A DNA stretch of 16,310 nucleotides. It comes from DATECU01 sp035286745 (lineage in GTDB: Bacteria; Acidobacteriota; Vicinamibacteria; Fen-336). The notes beneath the pieces were generated by a model. That model saw only the letters and a list, made by a program, of their open reading frames with translations. It was not told the origin of the DNA and made no database searches. The stretch lies in NCBI GenBank assembly GCA_035286745.1, contig DATECU010000223.1, positions 1-16,310 on the forward strand, read 5' to 3'. Positions 9,978 to 16,310 of this stretch are shown one piece after another; the first letter of the stretch is position 1, and each line of letters begins with the position of its first letter. The translations under genes and the position numbers were made by a program.

Positions 9978-10941
9978 AAAACGCTTCGGGGCCGCCTGGG
10001 CGCTCGGCGGCCTGCTCTTGGGATGCGCTTCTCCCAGGCGAGAGGTCCTGCTCACCTACTTCAACGGGGACCACGGCATTTCCATGCGCTATCCATCCAG
10101 TTGGCGCACCGAGCAGGCAGAACAAGATGGCGTCTGGTACCGCTACTTCCTGGCCCCGCCCTCGGAATCCGGCGGCAAGTCCTCGCTCTCCGTCACCCTG
10201 CGGGCGGGCCCGCTCACCGGCTCTCTCGAGGACTACGCCCAGAGCTACCTGGCCGGCAACCCCATCACCGCCACCCGGCACGACTCGCGTCAGGGTGCCC
10301 AGGGCAAGGCCTACCGTCTTGCCTCGCCCGACGGCTCCACCCGCTATTCGCTCCTCTTGTTGCAAGAGGGGGCGCGGGTCTACGGTCTCTTCAGCCAGGG
10401 CGACGCCGCCGCTTTCACCGCCCAACTGGCGCTGATCGAGGAGATGGAGAGAAGCCTCAGCCTGGAGCGCCCAGCCAGCTACACCCTGCACTCGCACCCC
10501 AAGTTCTCGTTCTCGCTGCGCGTCCCTCCCTCCTGGCGGCAGGCCCGACACCTCTCCGGCCGCGACAACTTCCTGCAGCAGTTCCGAAGCCCGCCGCTCC
10601 TGGTCGAGAAGGGGCAGACCGTCCATGCCTCGCTCACGGTGACCGTGGAACCGGTGCCCGGCGGCGGCGACCTGGAGGACTACTACAAGGCCATTCGCGA
10701 CAAGCAGGGAGAGAGCTTCCAACTCCTCAACCACAGCCCTTGGCAGGACGGCTACCTGGACGTCCTGCGCACCGAGACCCCGGTCGCCATCTCACGAGTG
10801 AAGCGCTTCTACCGCGCGAGCAACGGCCGCGGCTACTCTCTGACCTTCGAGGCTCGAGACGACGCCTACCTCAGAGTCTCCCGCTGGTACGACCTGATCG
10901 CCGGGACCTTCCGGCTCGGCCCTGAGGCCGGCCAGCCGTGA
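9961..10941 (+). CDS. Probable lipoprotein with two tandem PsbP/DcrB-like domains; start codon uncertain
   Basis: About 326 residues if read from ATT at 9961. The first residues form a good lipoprotein signal: basic RKR (6-8), a hydrophobic stretch, and a lipobox LLGC with Cys22. The mature part holds two similar halves. Half one begins HGISMRYPSSW and contains SSLSVTLRAGPLTGSLEDYAQSY; half two begins KFSFSLRVPPSW and contains ASLTVTVEPVPGGGDLEDYYK. A Y/V-P-x-SW opening followed by beta strands resembles PsbP/DcrB-fold (DUF1795-like) proteins; the specific role is unknown. No ATG, GTG or TTG gives a complete signal peptide without a long overlap: TTG 9889 would overlap guaB by 89 bases and add 24 odd residues, and TTG 10018 would delete the signal. 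ATT 9961 has AAGGA eight bases upstream, but those bases also encode conserved guaB residues. The stop overlaps the next GTG by 4 bases (GTGA), implying coupling to the radical SAM gene. Confidence 0.75.
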   Translation: MTAWSRKRFGAAWALGGLLLGCASPRREVLLTYFNGDHGISMRYPSSWRTEQAEQDGVWYRYFLAPPSESGGKSSLSVTLRAGPLTGSLEDYAQSYLAGNPITATRHDSRQGAQGKAYRLASPDGSTRYSLLLLQEGARVYGLFSQGDAAAFTAQLALIEEMERSLSLERPASYTLHSHPKFSFSLRVPPSWRQARHLSGRDNFLQQFRSPPLLVEKGQTVHASLTVTVEPVPGGGDLEDYYKAIRDKQGESFQLLNHSPWQDGYLDVLRTETPVAISRVKRFYRASNGRGYSLTFEARDDAYLRVSRWYDLIAGTFRLGPEAGQP

Positions 10942-12497
10942 CCACCTCCTTGGGACGGGTGACCGGAGCCCTCGGCCGGCTGCTGGGCGAGAGCCAGCCC
11001 GAGCGCCTTGAGCTGACCGTCCAGACCAACGGCCCCCAGGGACCCCTGCACGTCCCCCAGAGCGGCGACGGGGTCTGGGAGGTGAAGACGGTGCAGGGCC
11101 GGGCCTGCCTGGCCCCGGATGACGCTTCCCATTACCTCTACTTCGTGGTCCCCCAGGAGTTCCGCTCCCGAGCCCGCGCCGGGCTGTGGCTGGAGGTTGA
11201 GTACTTCGGTGCTCGCTATGCGGAATTCCGGGTCCAGTACGCCTCCTCGGACGGCGCCGCTCCCTTGGAGGGCCTCTACAAGCCCGCCGAGCAGCTCTGG
11301 AACCCCGAGCTCACCGGTCTCCGCCGCTTCCGGCGGGCGCTGTTTCCCCTTCCCGACTTCGACCCGGTTCGATCACAGAATCTGGGCGCCGCCTTCCGCG
11401 TCGAGTTCCGGCGCGAGGTGCTGATTCCCGGCCTCACCCTCAGCCTGGTCCCGCCCCCGGACCTCGGCCGCTTTCCGGAGCTGGCTCCCTTGCCGGAGCT
11501 GAGGAAGATGCCGGGCCGCTTCTACCCCATCAACTACCTCTTCATCGAGATCACCAACGCCTGCAACTTCAAGTGCACCTGGTGCCCCGACGACATCATG
11601 GGCCGGCGCCGCGGCTTCATGAAGAAACCCAAGGTCCTCCGCCTGCTGGACGAGATCGCGGAAAAGAAGGCGTGGCTCGGCCCTCTCTATCCGGTGAAGC
11701 TCCACCAGATGGGCGAGCCCATGCTCCACCCCGATCTGGTGGCCATCGTGGACTACGCTGAGCGACGCGGGGTGGGGATCGAGCTCAACACCAACTGCGG
11801 CCTGATCACCGAAGAGAAGCTCGACGGCCTCTACCGCGCCGGCCTCACCAACCTGATCCTGTCCTACCAGACGCCGGACCCGGGCTCCTTCAAGACCCGA
11901 AAGGCCCCTCGCATCGACTTCGACGCCTACCGCGACAAGGTGCGGCTGGCGGTGGAGCGCAAGGTCGCCCTGGCTGCCCGCACCCGGCTCGAGATCGACA
12001 TCATGAACACCAAGCACGCCGACGGCTATCGGATCGTCAGCGAGGACCAGCAGGCCCTGGCCTTCATCGAGGACTGGATCGCCTTCTGCCAGCGTCTCGA
12101 GGAGAAGTACGGTCTGGTCCCGCGAGCCCACGATCGCGATCAGATCAGGAGCCGGCCCTTCCTCGATCAGGACGAGAACGGGAGCCGCTACACGCTTCTG
12201 GACGGGGTCGATCTGATCTGGAAGCGATGCCACTCCTGGGGCAACGTGATCGGTGGACATAAGCTCGCCGAGGTGCCGGAGACCTACTGCCCCGCGCCTT
12301 ACGATCAGTTCGTGATCCAGTGGAACGGCGACGTGGTCTCCTGCTGCACCGACTACGAGGGCCGTACCAAGACCGCCAACGTCTTCGCGTCCTCGATCGA
12401 GGCGGTCTGGAAGGGCGAGACCCTGAAGCAGCGCAAGCAAGACATGCTGGCGGGCCGACTGCTCGAGGTCTGCGCCCAGTGCCAAGGCCTCAGGTAG
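10938..12497 (+). CDS. Radical SAM enzyme with N-terminal beta-rich extension and SPASM-like C-terminus
   Basis: The protein has 519 residues. The radical SAM core starts at about residue 198: FIEITNACNFKCTWC carries the CxxxCxxC [4Fe-4S] site (Cys209, Cys213, Cys216), followed by HQMGEPMLHPDL (256-267), which corresponds to the GGEPLL motif. The C-terminal part has many cysteines (Cys431, Cys451, Cys469, Cys470, Cys512, Cys515) around CPAPYDQFVIQWNGDVVSCC, the SPASM/twitch pattern that holds auxiliary clusters in peptide- and sugar-modifying enzymes. Residues 1-190 look like an extra beta-rich domain with LYFVVPQEFRSRARAGLWLEVEYFG; similar segments in other proteins bind carbohydrate or act as interaction domains, but I cannot assign it. 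GTG 10938 overlaps the TGA of the lipoprotein gene (GTGA), so translation is probably coupled. No small precursor-peptide gene is visible nearby, so the substrate is unknown. A gap of 126 bases follows before a convergent operon. Confidence 0.88.
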   Translation: MTTSLGRVTGALGRLLGESQPERLELTVQTNGPQGPLHVPQSGDGVWEVKTVQGRACLAPDDASHYLYFVVPQEFRSRARAGLWLEVEYFGARYAEFRVQYASSDGAAPLEGLYKPAEQLWNPELTGLRRFRRALFPLPDFDPVRSQNLGAAFRVEFRREVLIPGLTLSLVPPPDLGRFPELAPLPELRKMPGRFYPINYLFIEITNACNFKCTWCPDDIMGRRRGFMKKPKVLRLLDEIAEKKAWLGPLYPVKLHQMGEPMLHPDLVAIVDYAERRGVGIELNTNCGLITEEKLDGLYRAGLTNLILSYQTPDPGSFKTRKAPRIDFDAYRDKVRLAVERKVALAARTRLEIDIMNTKHADGYRIVSEDQQALAFIEDWIAFCQRLEEKYGLVPRAHDRDQIRSRPFLDQDENGSRYTLLDGVDLIWKRCHSWGNVIGGHKLAEVPETYCPAPYDQFVIQWNGDVVSCCTDYEGRTKTANVFASSIEAVWKGETLKQRKQDMLAGRLLEVCAQCQGLR

Positions 12498-12521
12498 CCG
12501 CAGCCAGGCGTCACACGCGGT

Positions 12522-12539
12522 AGCCGTCAGCGATCGGCT
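12522..12539. terminator. Weak hairpin in the convergent intergenic gap
   Basis: AGCCG (12522-12526) pairs with CGGCT (12535-12539) around an eight-base loop, followed by TTTC on the plus strand. An alternative pairing uses GTAGC (12520-12524) with GCTAC (12544-12548). The gap 12498-12623 separates convergent genes, so termination from both sides is expected there, but the stems are short and no real T-run exists. Confidence 0.2.
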
Positions 12540-12623
12540 TTCAGCTACGACAGGCGGCACGCGGTTGGGTTGCGGTGGACCCTGCCGTGGCTGATCGCGG
12601 TCCGCTTCCGTTCGCCCCTGACG

Positions 12624-14075
12624 TTAGGAGCCGCGACGCAGGATCTTGCCGCCCGCCGTCTTGGGGATGGCCTCCACCACGGCCAGCTCGATGGGGATCT
12701 TGAGCGGCGAGAGCTGGCGGGCGCAGTGGGCCTCAAGCGCCTGACGATCCAACCCGGCCGCCGGCTCCGCCAGCACGACCTCGGCGACGGGCACCTGGCC
12801 GAGCCGGTGGTGCGATCTTCCGAGAACCCGGGATTCGCGAATGCCGGGGAAGGCGTTGAGACAGGCCTCCACTTCTTCGGGGAAGAACTTCATGCCGGCG
12901 ACCGAGAGGCACGCCTTCTTGCGCCCCTTGAGATGAAGCGCACCACCGGCATCGAAACAGCCGATGTCTCCGGTCAGGAAGTACCCCTGGCGCAGAACGG
13001 TGTCCAGCGGCAGCCACGGCGAGTAGTAGCCCGAGAAGAGGCCAGGGCCGGCGACGCCCACCTCGCCTTCCACACCGGCGGGGAGAGCGGCTCCGCTTTC
13101 GTCCAGCACCGACACCTGGTACCCCGGCACCGGGGGGCCCACCGAGGTGGCCGGCAGGCCTTCTCCGCCCCGGTTGATGCAGGGCAGTCCGGCCTCGATG
13201 ATCCCGTACGCCTGCCCAACCGCCACCCCAAACGACTCCTGGAAGCGCTCCGCCGCTTCGGCGGCCAGCGGGGCGGTGGTCGAGATGGCGAGTCGAAGGC
13301 TGGGCAGTGGACCTCGCTGGGCGGGTACACCGACCATGCGCTCGAAGTGAAGCGGCGAGGCGTAGAGCACCGTCGCCCGCCGACTGCGAAGCTCCTCCAC
13401 CAGCCGTGCCGGGCTGCCATCGGGACCCAGCAACACCTCGAGTCCGGCCCTGATGTAGGCGGTCAGGGTGACCGCGAAATGGTAGGCGAGCGGCAGCACC
13501 CACAGCACCCGGTCCTCCGCCGTCAGTCCCAGAACCGCGCTGGCGGCCGCCGCCCGAACCGCGGTGGCCCGATGAGAGAGGATCACGCCCTTGCTCTCGG
13601 CCGTGGTCCCCGAGGTGAACCGGACGAAGGCGGGATCGAGTTCCGGGAAGCCGCCGGGCGCGGCCGCCTCGCGATCGGTCCAGTGGAAGGTGAAGCCGGC
13701 CGCGGCACCGGCGGCCAGCACAGCGCCGTCCGCCGCGCGGCTTGAGCCCCCCGGCCAGGTCAGGCAACCGTTCACGTCGATGTCGTGCAGGATGCGCTCG
13801 GTCTCCGCCGGGGCCAGGCCCAGGGGAAGTGGCGTCAGGCAGGCGCCGGCGGCCAGGATGCCGAAAGCGGCGGGGACGTAGGCGGTTGCATTCGGCGCGG
13901 TCAGGCCGATGCGCTGCCTGGGCTCCACTCCCTGCCGCCGCAGAAAGGCCGCAACCGAGTCCACCTCACGCGCCAGCTCCCCATAGCTCAGGCTGTCGCC
14001 GGTCCGGAGATCGGTGATGGCCGGTCGCCCCCCCCAGCGCTCGGCGGACTCGAAGACGAAGTCGGCGAGGTTCAC
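12624..14075 (-). CDS. AMP-forming acyl/aryl-CoA synthetase (ANL superfamily ligase)
   Basis: The protein has 483 residues. ANL ligases activate a carboxylic acid with ATP to an acyl-AMP and transfer it to CoA or a carrier-protein thiol. The core motifs are complete: P-loop FTSGTTAESKGVILSHRA (153-170), A5-type YGIIEAG (290-296), A7 GYFLTGD (364-370), hinge GRKKACLSVAGMKFFPEEVE (384-403), and the catalytic lysine Lys477 in PKTAGGKILR. The C-terminal subdomain is therefore present and a full two-step reaction is expected. The acid cannot be predicted; a compact length and a Gly/Ala-rich region before the P-loop are visible. GTG at 14075 is chosen because it starts at the conserved NLADFVFESAERWGG and overlaps the upstream TGA as GTGA. 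The same frame is open to 14309, but the added 78 residues are shadow translation of the oxidoreductase gene. It is the last gene of a three-gene minus-strand operon. Confidence 0.9.
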   Translation of the reverse strand: MNLADFVFESAERWGGRPAITDLRTGDSLSYGELAREVDSVAAFLRRQGVEPRQRIGLTAPNATAYVPAAFGILAAGACLTPLPLGLAPAETERILHDIDVNGCLTWPGGSSRAADGAVLAAGAAAGFTFHWTDREAAAPGGFPELDPAFVRFTSGTTAESKGVILSHRATAVRAAAASAVLGLTAEDRVLWVLPLAYHFAVTLTAYIRAGLEVLLGPDGSPARLVEELRSRRATVLYASPLHFERMVGVPAQRGPLPSLRLAISTTAPLAAEAAERFQESFGVAVGQAYGIIEAGLPCINRGGEGLPATSVGPPVPGYQVSVLDESGAALPAGVEGEVGVAGPGLFSGYYSPWLPLDTVLRQGYFLTGDIGCFDAGGALHLKGRKKACLSVAGMKFFPEEVEACLNAFPGIRESRVLGRSHHRLGQVPVAEVVLAEPAAGLDRQALEAHCARQLSPLKIPIELAVVEAIPKTAGGKILRRGS

Positions 14076-15298
14076 GGCCGGCTCCGTCCCCCGGCGATCT
14101 CGGCGGCGACCTTCCCCACCGCTTCCCCCACCGCCAGGCAGGTGCCAATCACCCGCGCCGAGCCGGCAGCCTGGTGGCTGGCACTCAGGCAGCGCCCGGC
14201 CACCAGCAGGTTGTCGATCGCGGGAGGGCGCAGGGCCCGGAGCGGGATCTGGTAACTCGCTCCGTCCTCCAGGTACTCGTAGCAGGCACCGCTCTGACCC
14301 GGCTCCCACAGCTCGATGGGCCAGGCGGCTCGAGCCACACCATCCTCGAAGCTCCGTCCCTGCAAGACGTCATCGCGGGTGAGACGATAGCGTCCCTGGA
14401 TCCGTCTCCCCTCCCGAACCCCCACTTGGGGCGCGGTGTGGGAGAGGAAGCTCCCCGCGAAAGCGGGCACGGAATCGATCAGAAAGGCCGAGAGCGCCGC
14501 CACCCGCCGCCGTCCCTCGCGCTCGATCAGGCTCATGTCGCTAGGCGTCCCGCGACCCAGATCGCCAAGCGCCAGCTTGCCCACCACCTCCCCGGGCTGG
14601 GCGGTGGGCCGGAGCGCCAGGTTCGACGAGCCCTCGGGCAGCCGACCCTCGGCCTCGGCCCGGGCCACCGCGCGCAGCGCGCCAACCACCCGCCCTCCTC
14701 GCAGCTCCTCCTGCCGCACCCCATGCATAACGAAGACTAGCGACGGCAGTTGCCGCTCGGCCGGGGGTGCCTCCTCCAGTGCCACCCCGGCCAGCCCCGA
14801 CAGCACGGCATCGCCGGTGGCGTCGACGAAGGCGTCCGCTTCCACCGGCAGCCGGCCGTCCCAGCTCACCACCTCGACCGCCTGAAGCGCGGCTTCGCGC
14901 ACCTCGGCCGACGCGAGATGGGCATGCAGCCAGACCTCGAGCGACGGCTGCTCAGCCGCCAGTTGGTCGGCCAGGCGGGCGAAGGCGAACGGGTGGTAGG
15001 GCTGCACCAAGACCCGCCCGTGCCTCACCGGATCCTCACACCCCGGCAACTCGGCCAGCCGGCGGGCGAAGGACGCGGCCACGCCCTGGTTCAGCAAGCG
15101 GGGCGGACCGGTCCGAGCGTTCTCGTAGAGCCCGCAGATGGTCCCCACCATGCCGGCCGTGGCCATGCCCCCCAGGAACCCGTACCTCTCAACGAGCAGG
15201 GTGTGCGCCCCCTGGGAGGCTGCCGATACCGCGGCGGCCAGCCCGGCAGCACCCCCGCCGGCCACCACCACGTCGAAGCTCAGGCGAGCGGAAGCCAA
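14072..15298 (-). CDS. FAD-dependent oxidoreductase (FAD_oxidored-type)
   Basis: The protein has 408 residues. The N-terminal Rossmann fold for FAD is clear: DVVVAGGGAAGLAAA with GGGAAG at 14-19 and an acidic end of strand two at Glu37 (LLVER), then GFLGGMATAGMVG (41-53). The FAD-closing C-terminal motif is NLLVAGRCLSASHQAAGSAR followed by GEAVGKVAA. This pattern fits the FAD_oxidored family (geranylgeranyl-reductase/thiazole-synthase-like fold); members oxidise or reduce small organic substrates, and the substrate here is unknown. Start: TTG 15298 with GAGG (15309-15306) seven bases upstream. It overlaps the upstream gene by 19 bases and the downstream ligase by 4 bases, so all three are probably translated from one message. 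No other start in the frame keeps the Rossmann fold. There is no visible signal peptide or membrane helix, so it should be cytosolic. Confidence 0.88.
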   Translation of the reverse strand: MASARLSFDVVVAGGGAAGLAAAVSAASQGAHTLLVERYGFLGGMATAGMVGTICGLYENARTGPPRLLNQGVAASFARRLAELPGCEDPVRHGRVLVQPYHPFAFARLADQLAAEQPSLEVWLHAHLASAEVREAALQAVEVVSWDGRLPVEADAFVDATGDAVLSGLAGVALEEAPPAERQLPSLVFVMHGVRQEELRGGRVVGALRAVARAEAEGRLPEGSSNLALRPTAQPGEVVGKLALGDLGRGTPSDMSLIEREGRRRVAALSAFLIDSVPAFAGSFLSHTAPQVGVREGRRIQGRYRLTRDDVLQGRSFEDGVARAAWPIELWEPGQSGACYEYLEDGASYQIPLRALRPPAIDNLLVAGRCLSASHQAAGSARVIGTCLAVGEAVGKVAAEIAGGRSRP

Positions 15299-16310
15299 CC
15301 CATCGCCTCACGAATGCCATCGAGAATCCGCCGGGCCTCGCTCTCGTCCAGCACACCCTCCACCCAGCCTACCGCCACCCCGGGCAGATCGCCGAAGCGG
15401 CTGAAGAACACGCCGACGCCCGGCCGTGGCAGGACCTCGGGTAGGTGATAGCCCATCACCAGCGGAGCCCCGAAGAGGCGCTCCAGGCTGGGCGCGAACG
15501 GCCCGGTGTCGGCGCAGTTGAAGGAGAAGGCGTCGCCGTCTCGGGCCCACACCATCTCCCGCAGCAGGCCGCGAAGGGGACGATAGCGGAGAAACTCCAT
15601 CCCGGCGCGGTTGGCCTCGACAAGCCCGTCGCGGAGGGCGTAGGCCATCTCCTTGCGCAGCGCGCCCGCCAGCTGGGCGGGGTCCGCAGTCGCCTGCGGA
15701 GAAAAGCGGGCGAAGTGAAACGCCAGGCAGTTCCCGAACAGCGGATCCTGCTCCCCCCGGCGCCTGAGGTCGACGGACACCGGTATCAGAAAAGGGACTT
15801 CGGGAAGTCCCCGGCGCCGAAACAAGTCGGCCATCACCTTGCCGGCCACCGCCAAACGAAAGCTCACTTCCCGTGTGGTCCGCCCTGCCTCGCCGGCCTC
15901 GCGAAAAGCCTGACGCAGGAAACGGGCTCTCCCCGGACTCGCCACCTGCCGCCCGGGCGAGACCGGAGGCTCCGGCGCCAGGGTCTTCATGCGATCCCGC
16001 GCGCTTCGGCCCACCCGAGCAAACTCAGCAACCGAGAGCGGTTCTTTAGGCGGCGACCATTCCGGAAGCCGCCAACCCGGCTCCTCGTCCAGCCTCGCCA
16101 GGCGCGTCAGCAGGAATTCCGCACCTCGCGGATCCATCAGCGGCCGGGACCACGTCATGGCCAGCGTGGAGCGGTCGCTGTCGGGCGAAGAAACGATGGA
16201 GAAGCGAAGGGGGGGCTCGGTCCAGGGGTCGATGCGATCTCCCATCTCCGCCTCGAGCAGGGCCTGCGGGCTCTGGCCGGGTGCCAGCCCGACCTCCCGG
16301 ATCGGCGGGG
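15280..16310 (-). CDS. Condensation/CAT-superfamily acyltransferase-like protein, 5' end outside the window
   Basis: About 342 residues are visible and the frame stays open to the right edge, so the N-terminal part is probably missing. An ATG at 16245 is possible, but residues before it (REVGLAPGQSPQALLEAE) already look like protein. The pattern resembles acyltransferases of the condensation-domain/wax-ester-synthase superfamily: DPWTEPPLRFSIV, then the position of the HHxxxDG motif, PFLIPVSVDLRRR with a following FGNCLAFHFARF (like the PVSLR...GN motif), and a late SFNCADTGPFAP. At the HHxxxD site the sequence reads SRPLMD (16149-16132), so the usual catalytic histidine is replaced by Arg while Asp is kept. 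It may be an inactive or altered member, or my alignment may be off by a few residues. It leads the minus-strand operon with the FAD oxidoreductase and ligase. Superfamily assignment is moderate, substrate unknown. Confidence 0.6.
   Translation of the reverse strand, partial: PPIREVGLAPGQSPQALLEAEMGDRIDPWTEPPLRFSIVSSPDSDRSTLAMTWSRPLMDPRGAEFLLTRLARLDEEPGWRLPEWSPPKEPLSVAEFARVGRSARDRMKTLAPEPPVSPGRQVASPGRARFLRQAFREAGEAGRTTREVSFRLAVAGKVMADLFRRRGLPEVPFLIPVSVDLRRRGEQDPLFGNCLAFHFARFSPQATADPAQLAGALRKEMAYALRDGLVEANRAGMEFLRYRPLRGLLREMVWARDGDAFSFNCADTGPFAPSLERLFGAPLVMGYHLPEVLPRPGVGVFFSRFGDLPGVAVGWVEGVLDESEARRILDGIREAMGWLPLA

Noticed and set aside
12514..12565. Two copies of CACGCGGT 44 bases apart in the convergent gap
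   Set aside because: An eight-base GC-rich repeat is likely by chance, and no flanking mobile-element features are visible.
12570..13745. 391-codon plus-strand open frame opposite the ligase gene
   Set aside because: The minus-strand ligase has complete family motifs over the same bases. The plus frame translates to low-complexity Arg/Gly-rich sequence.
14076..14309. N-terminal extension of the ligase to an upstream start
   Set aside because: The extra 78 residues are Gly/Pro/Arg-rich shadow translation of the oxidoreductase gene. GTG 14075 matches the family start and the GTGA overlap.

Overview
The window is a very GC-rich stretch of a Gram-negative-type bacterial chromosome. The Gram-negative reading rests on a membrane-anchored LysM transglycosylase, a second lipoprotein-like signal peptide, a long SecA with a C-terminal zinc motif, and ComM. 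Gene content and base composition would fit Acidobacteriota, Myxococcota or a relative; nothing in the sequence fixes the phylum. I see no tRNA, rRNA, CRISPR array, insertion sequence or phage gene. No gene-free stretch exceeds about 160 bases.

Left part, plus strand. Bases 2-655 hold the 3' end of a CoA-acylating aldehyde dehydrogenase of the kind found in bacterial microcompartments; a Pro/Ala-rich linker and a small C-terminal module follow its catalytic part. Next come separately spaced housekeeping genes: an MltD-like lytic transglycosylase with LysM domains (752-2410), the Mg-chelatase-like ATPase ComM (2535-4046), a membrane-anchored M23 metallopeptidase (4199-5092), and secA (5252-8455). 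The promoter upstream of secA is convincing, and the one upstream of the M23 gene is plausible. Both have TTGACC -35 boxes and TG-extended -10 boxes.

Middle part, plus strand. guaB (IMP dehydrogenase, 8514-9977) follows secA after 58 bases with no visible promoter. It runs directly into a probable lipoprotein built from two copies of a PsbP/DcrB-like domain (to 10941). That gene overlaps by 4 bases a radical SAM enzyme (10938-12497) with an N-terminal beta-rich extension and a SPASM-like cysteine-rich tail. The lipoprotein and radical SAM pair is the least explained plus-strand unit.

Right part, minus strand. This is a tightly coupled operon, read leftwards from the window edge: a condensation/CAT-superfamily acyltransferase-like protein (5' end outside the window), an FAD-dependent oxidoreductase (TTG start, 19-base overlap), and an AMP-forming acyl/aryl-CoA (or acyl-ACP) ligase (GTG start, 4-base overlap). 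An activating ligase, a redox enzyme and an acyl-transfer enzyme together look like one end of a small secondary-metabolite or lipid-modification cluster. This operon converges on the radical SAM gene across a 126-base gap.

The best candidates for something undescribed are the minus-strand three-gene cluster and the tandem-domain lipoprotein with its coupled radical SAM protein. The dehydrogenase tail also suggests that a microcompartment locus lies just to the left of the window.
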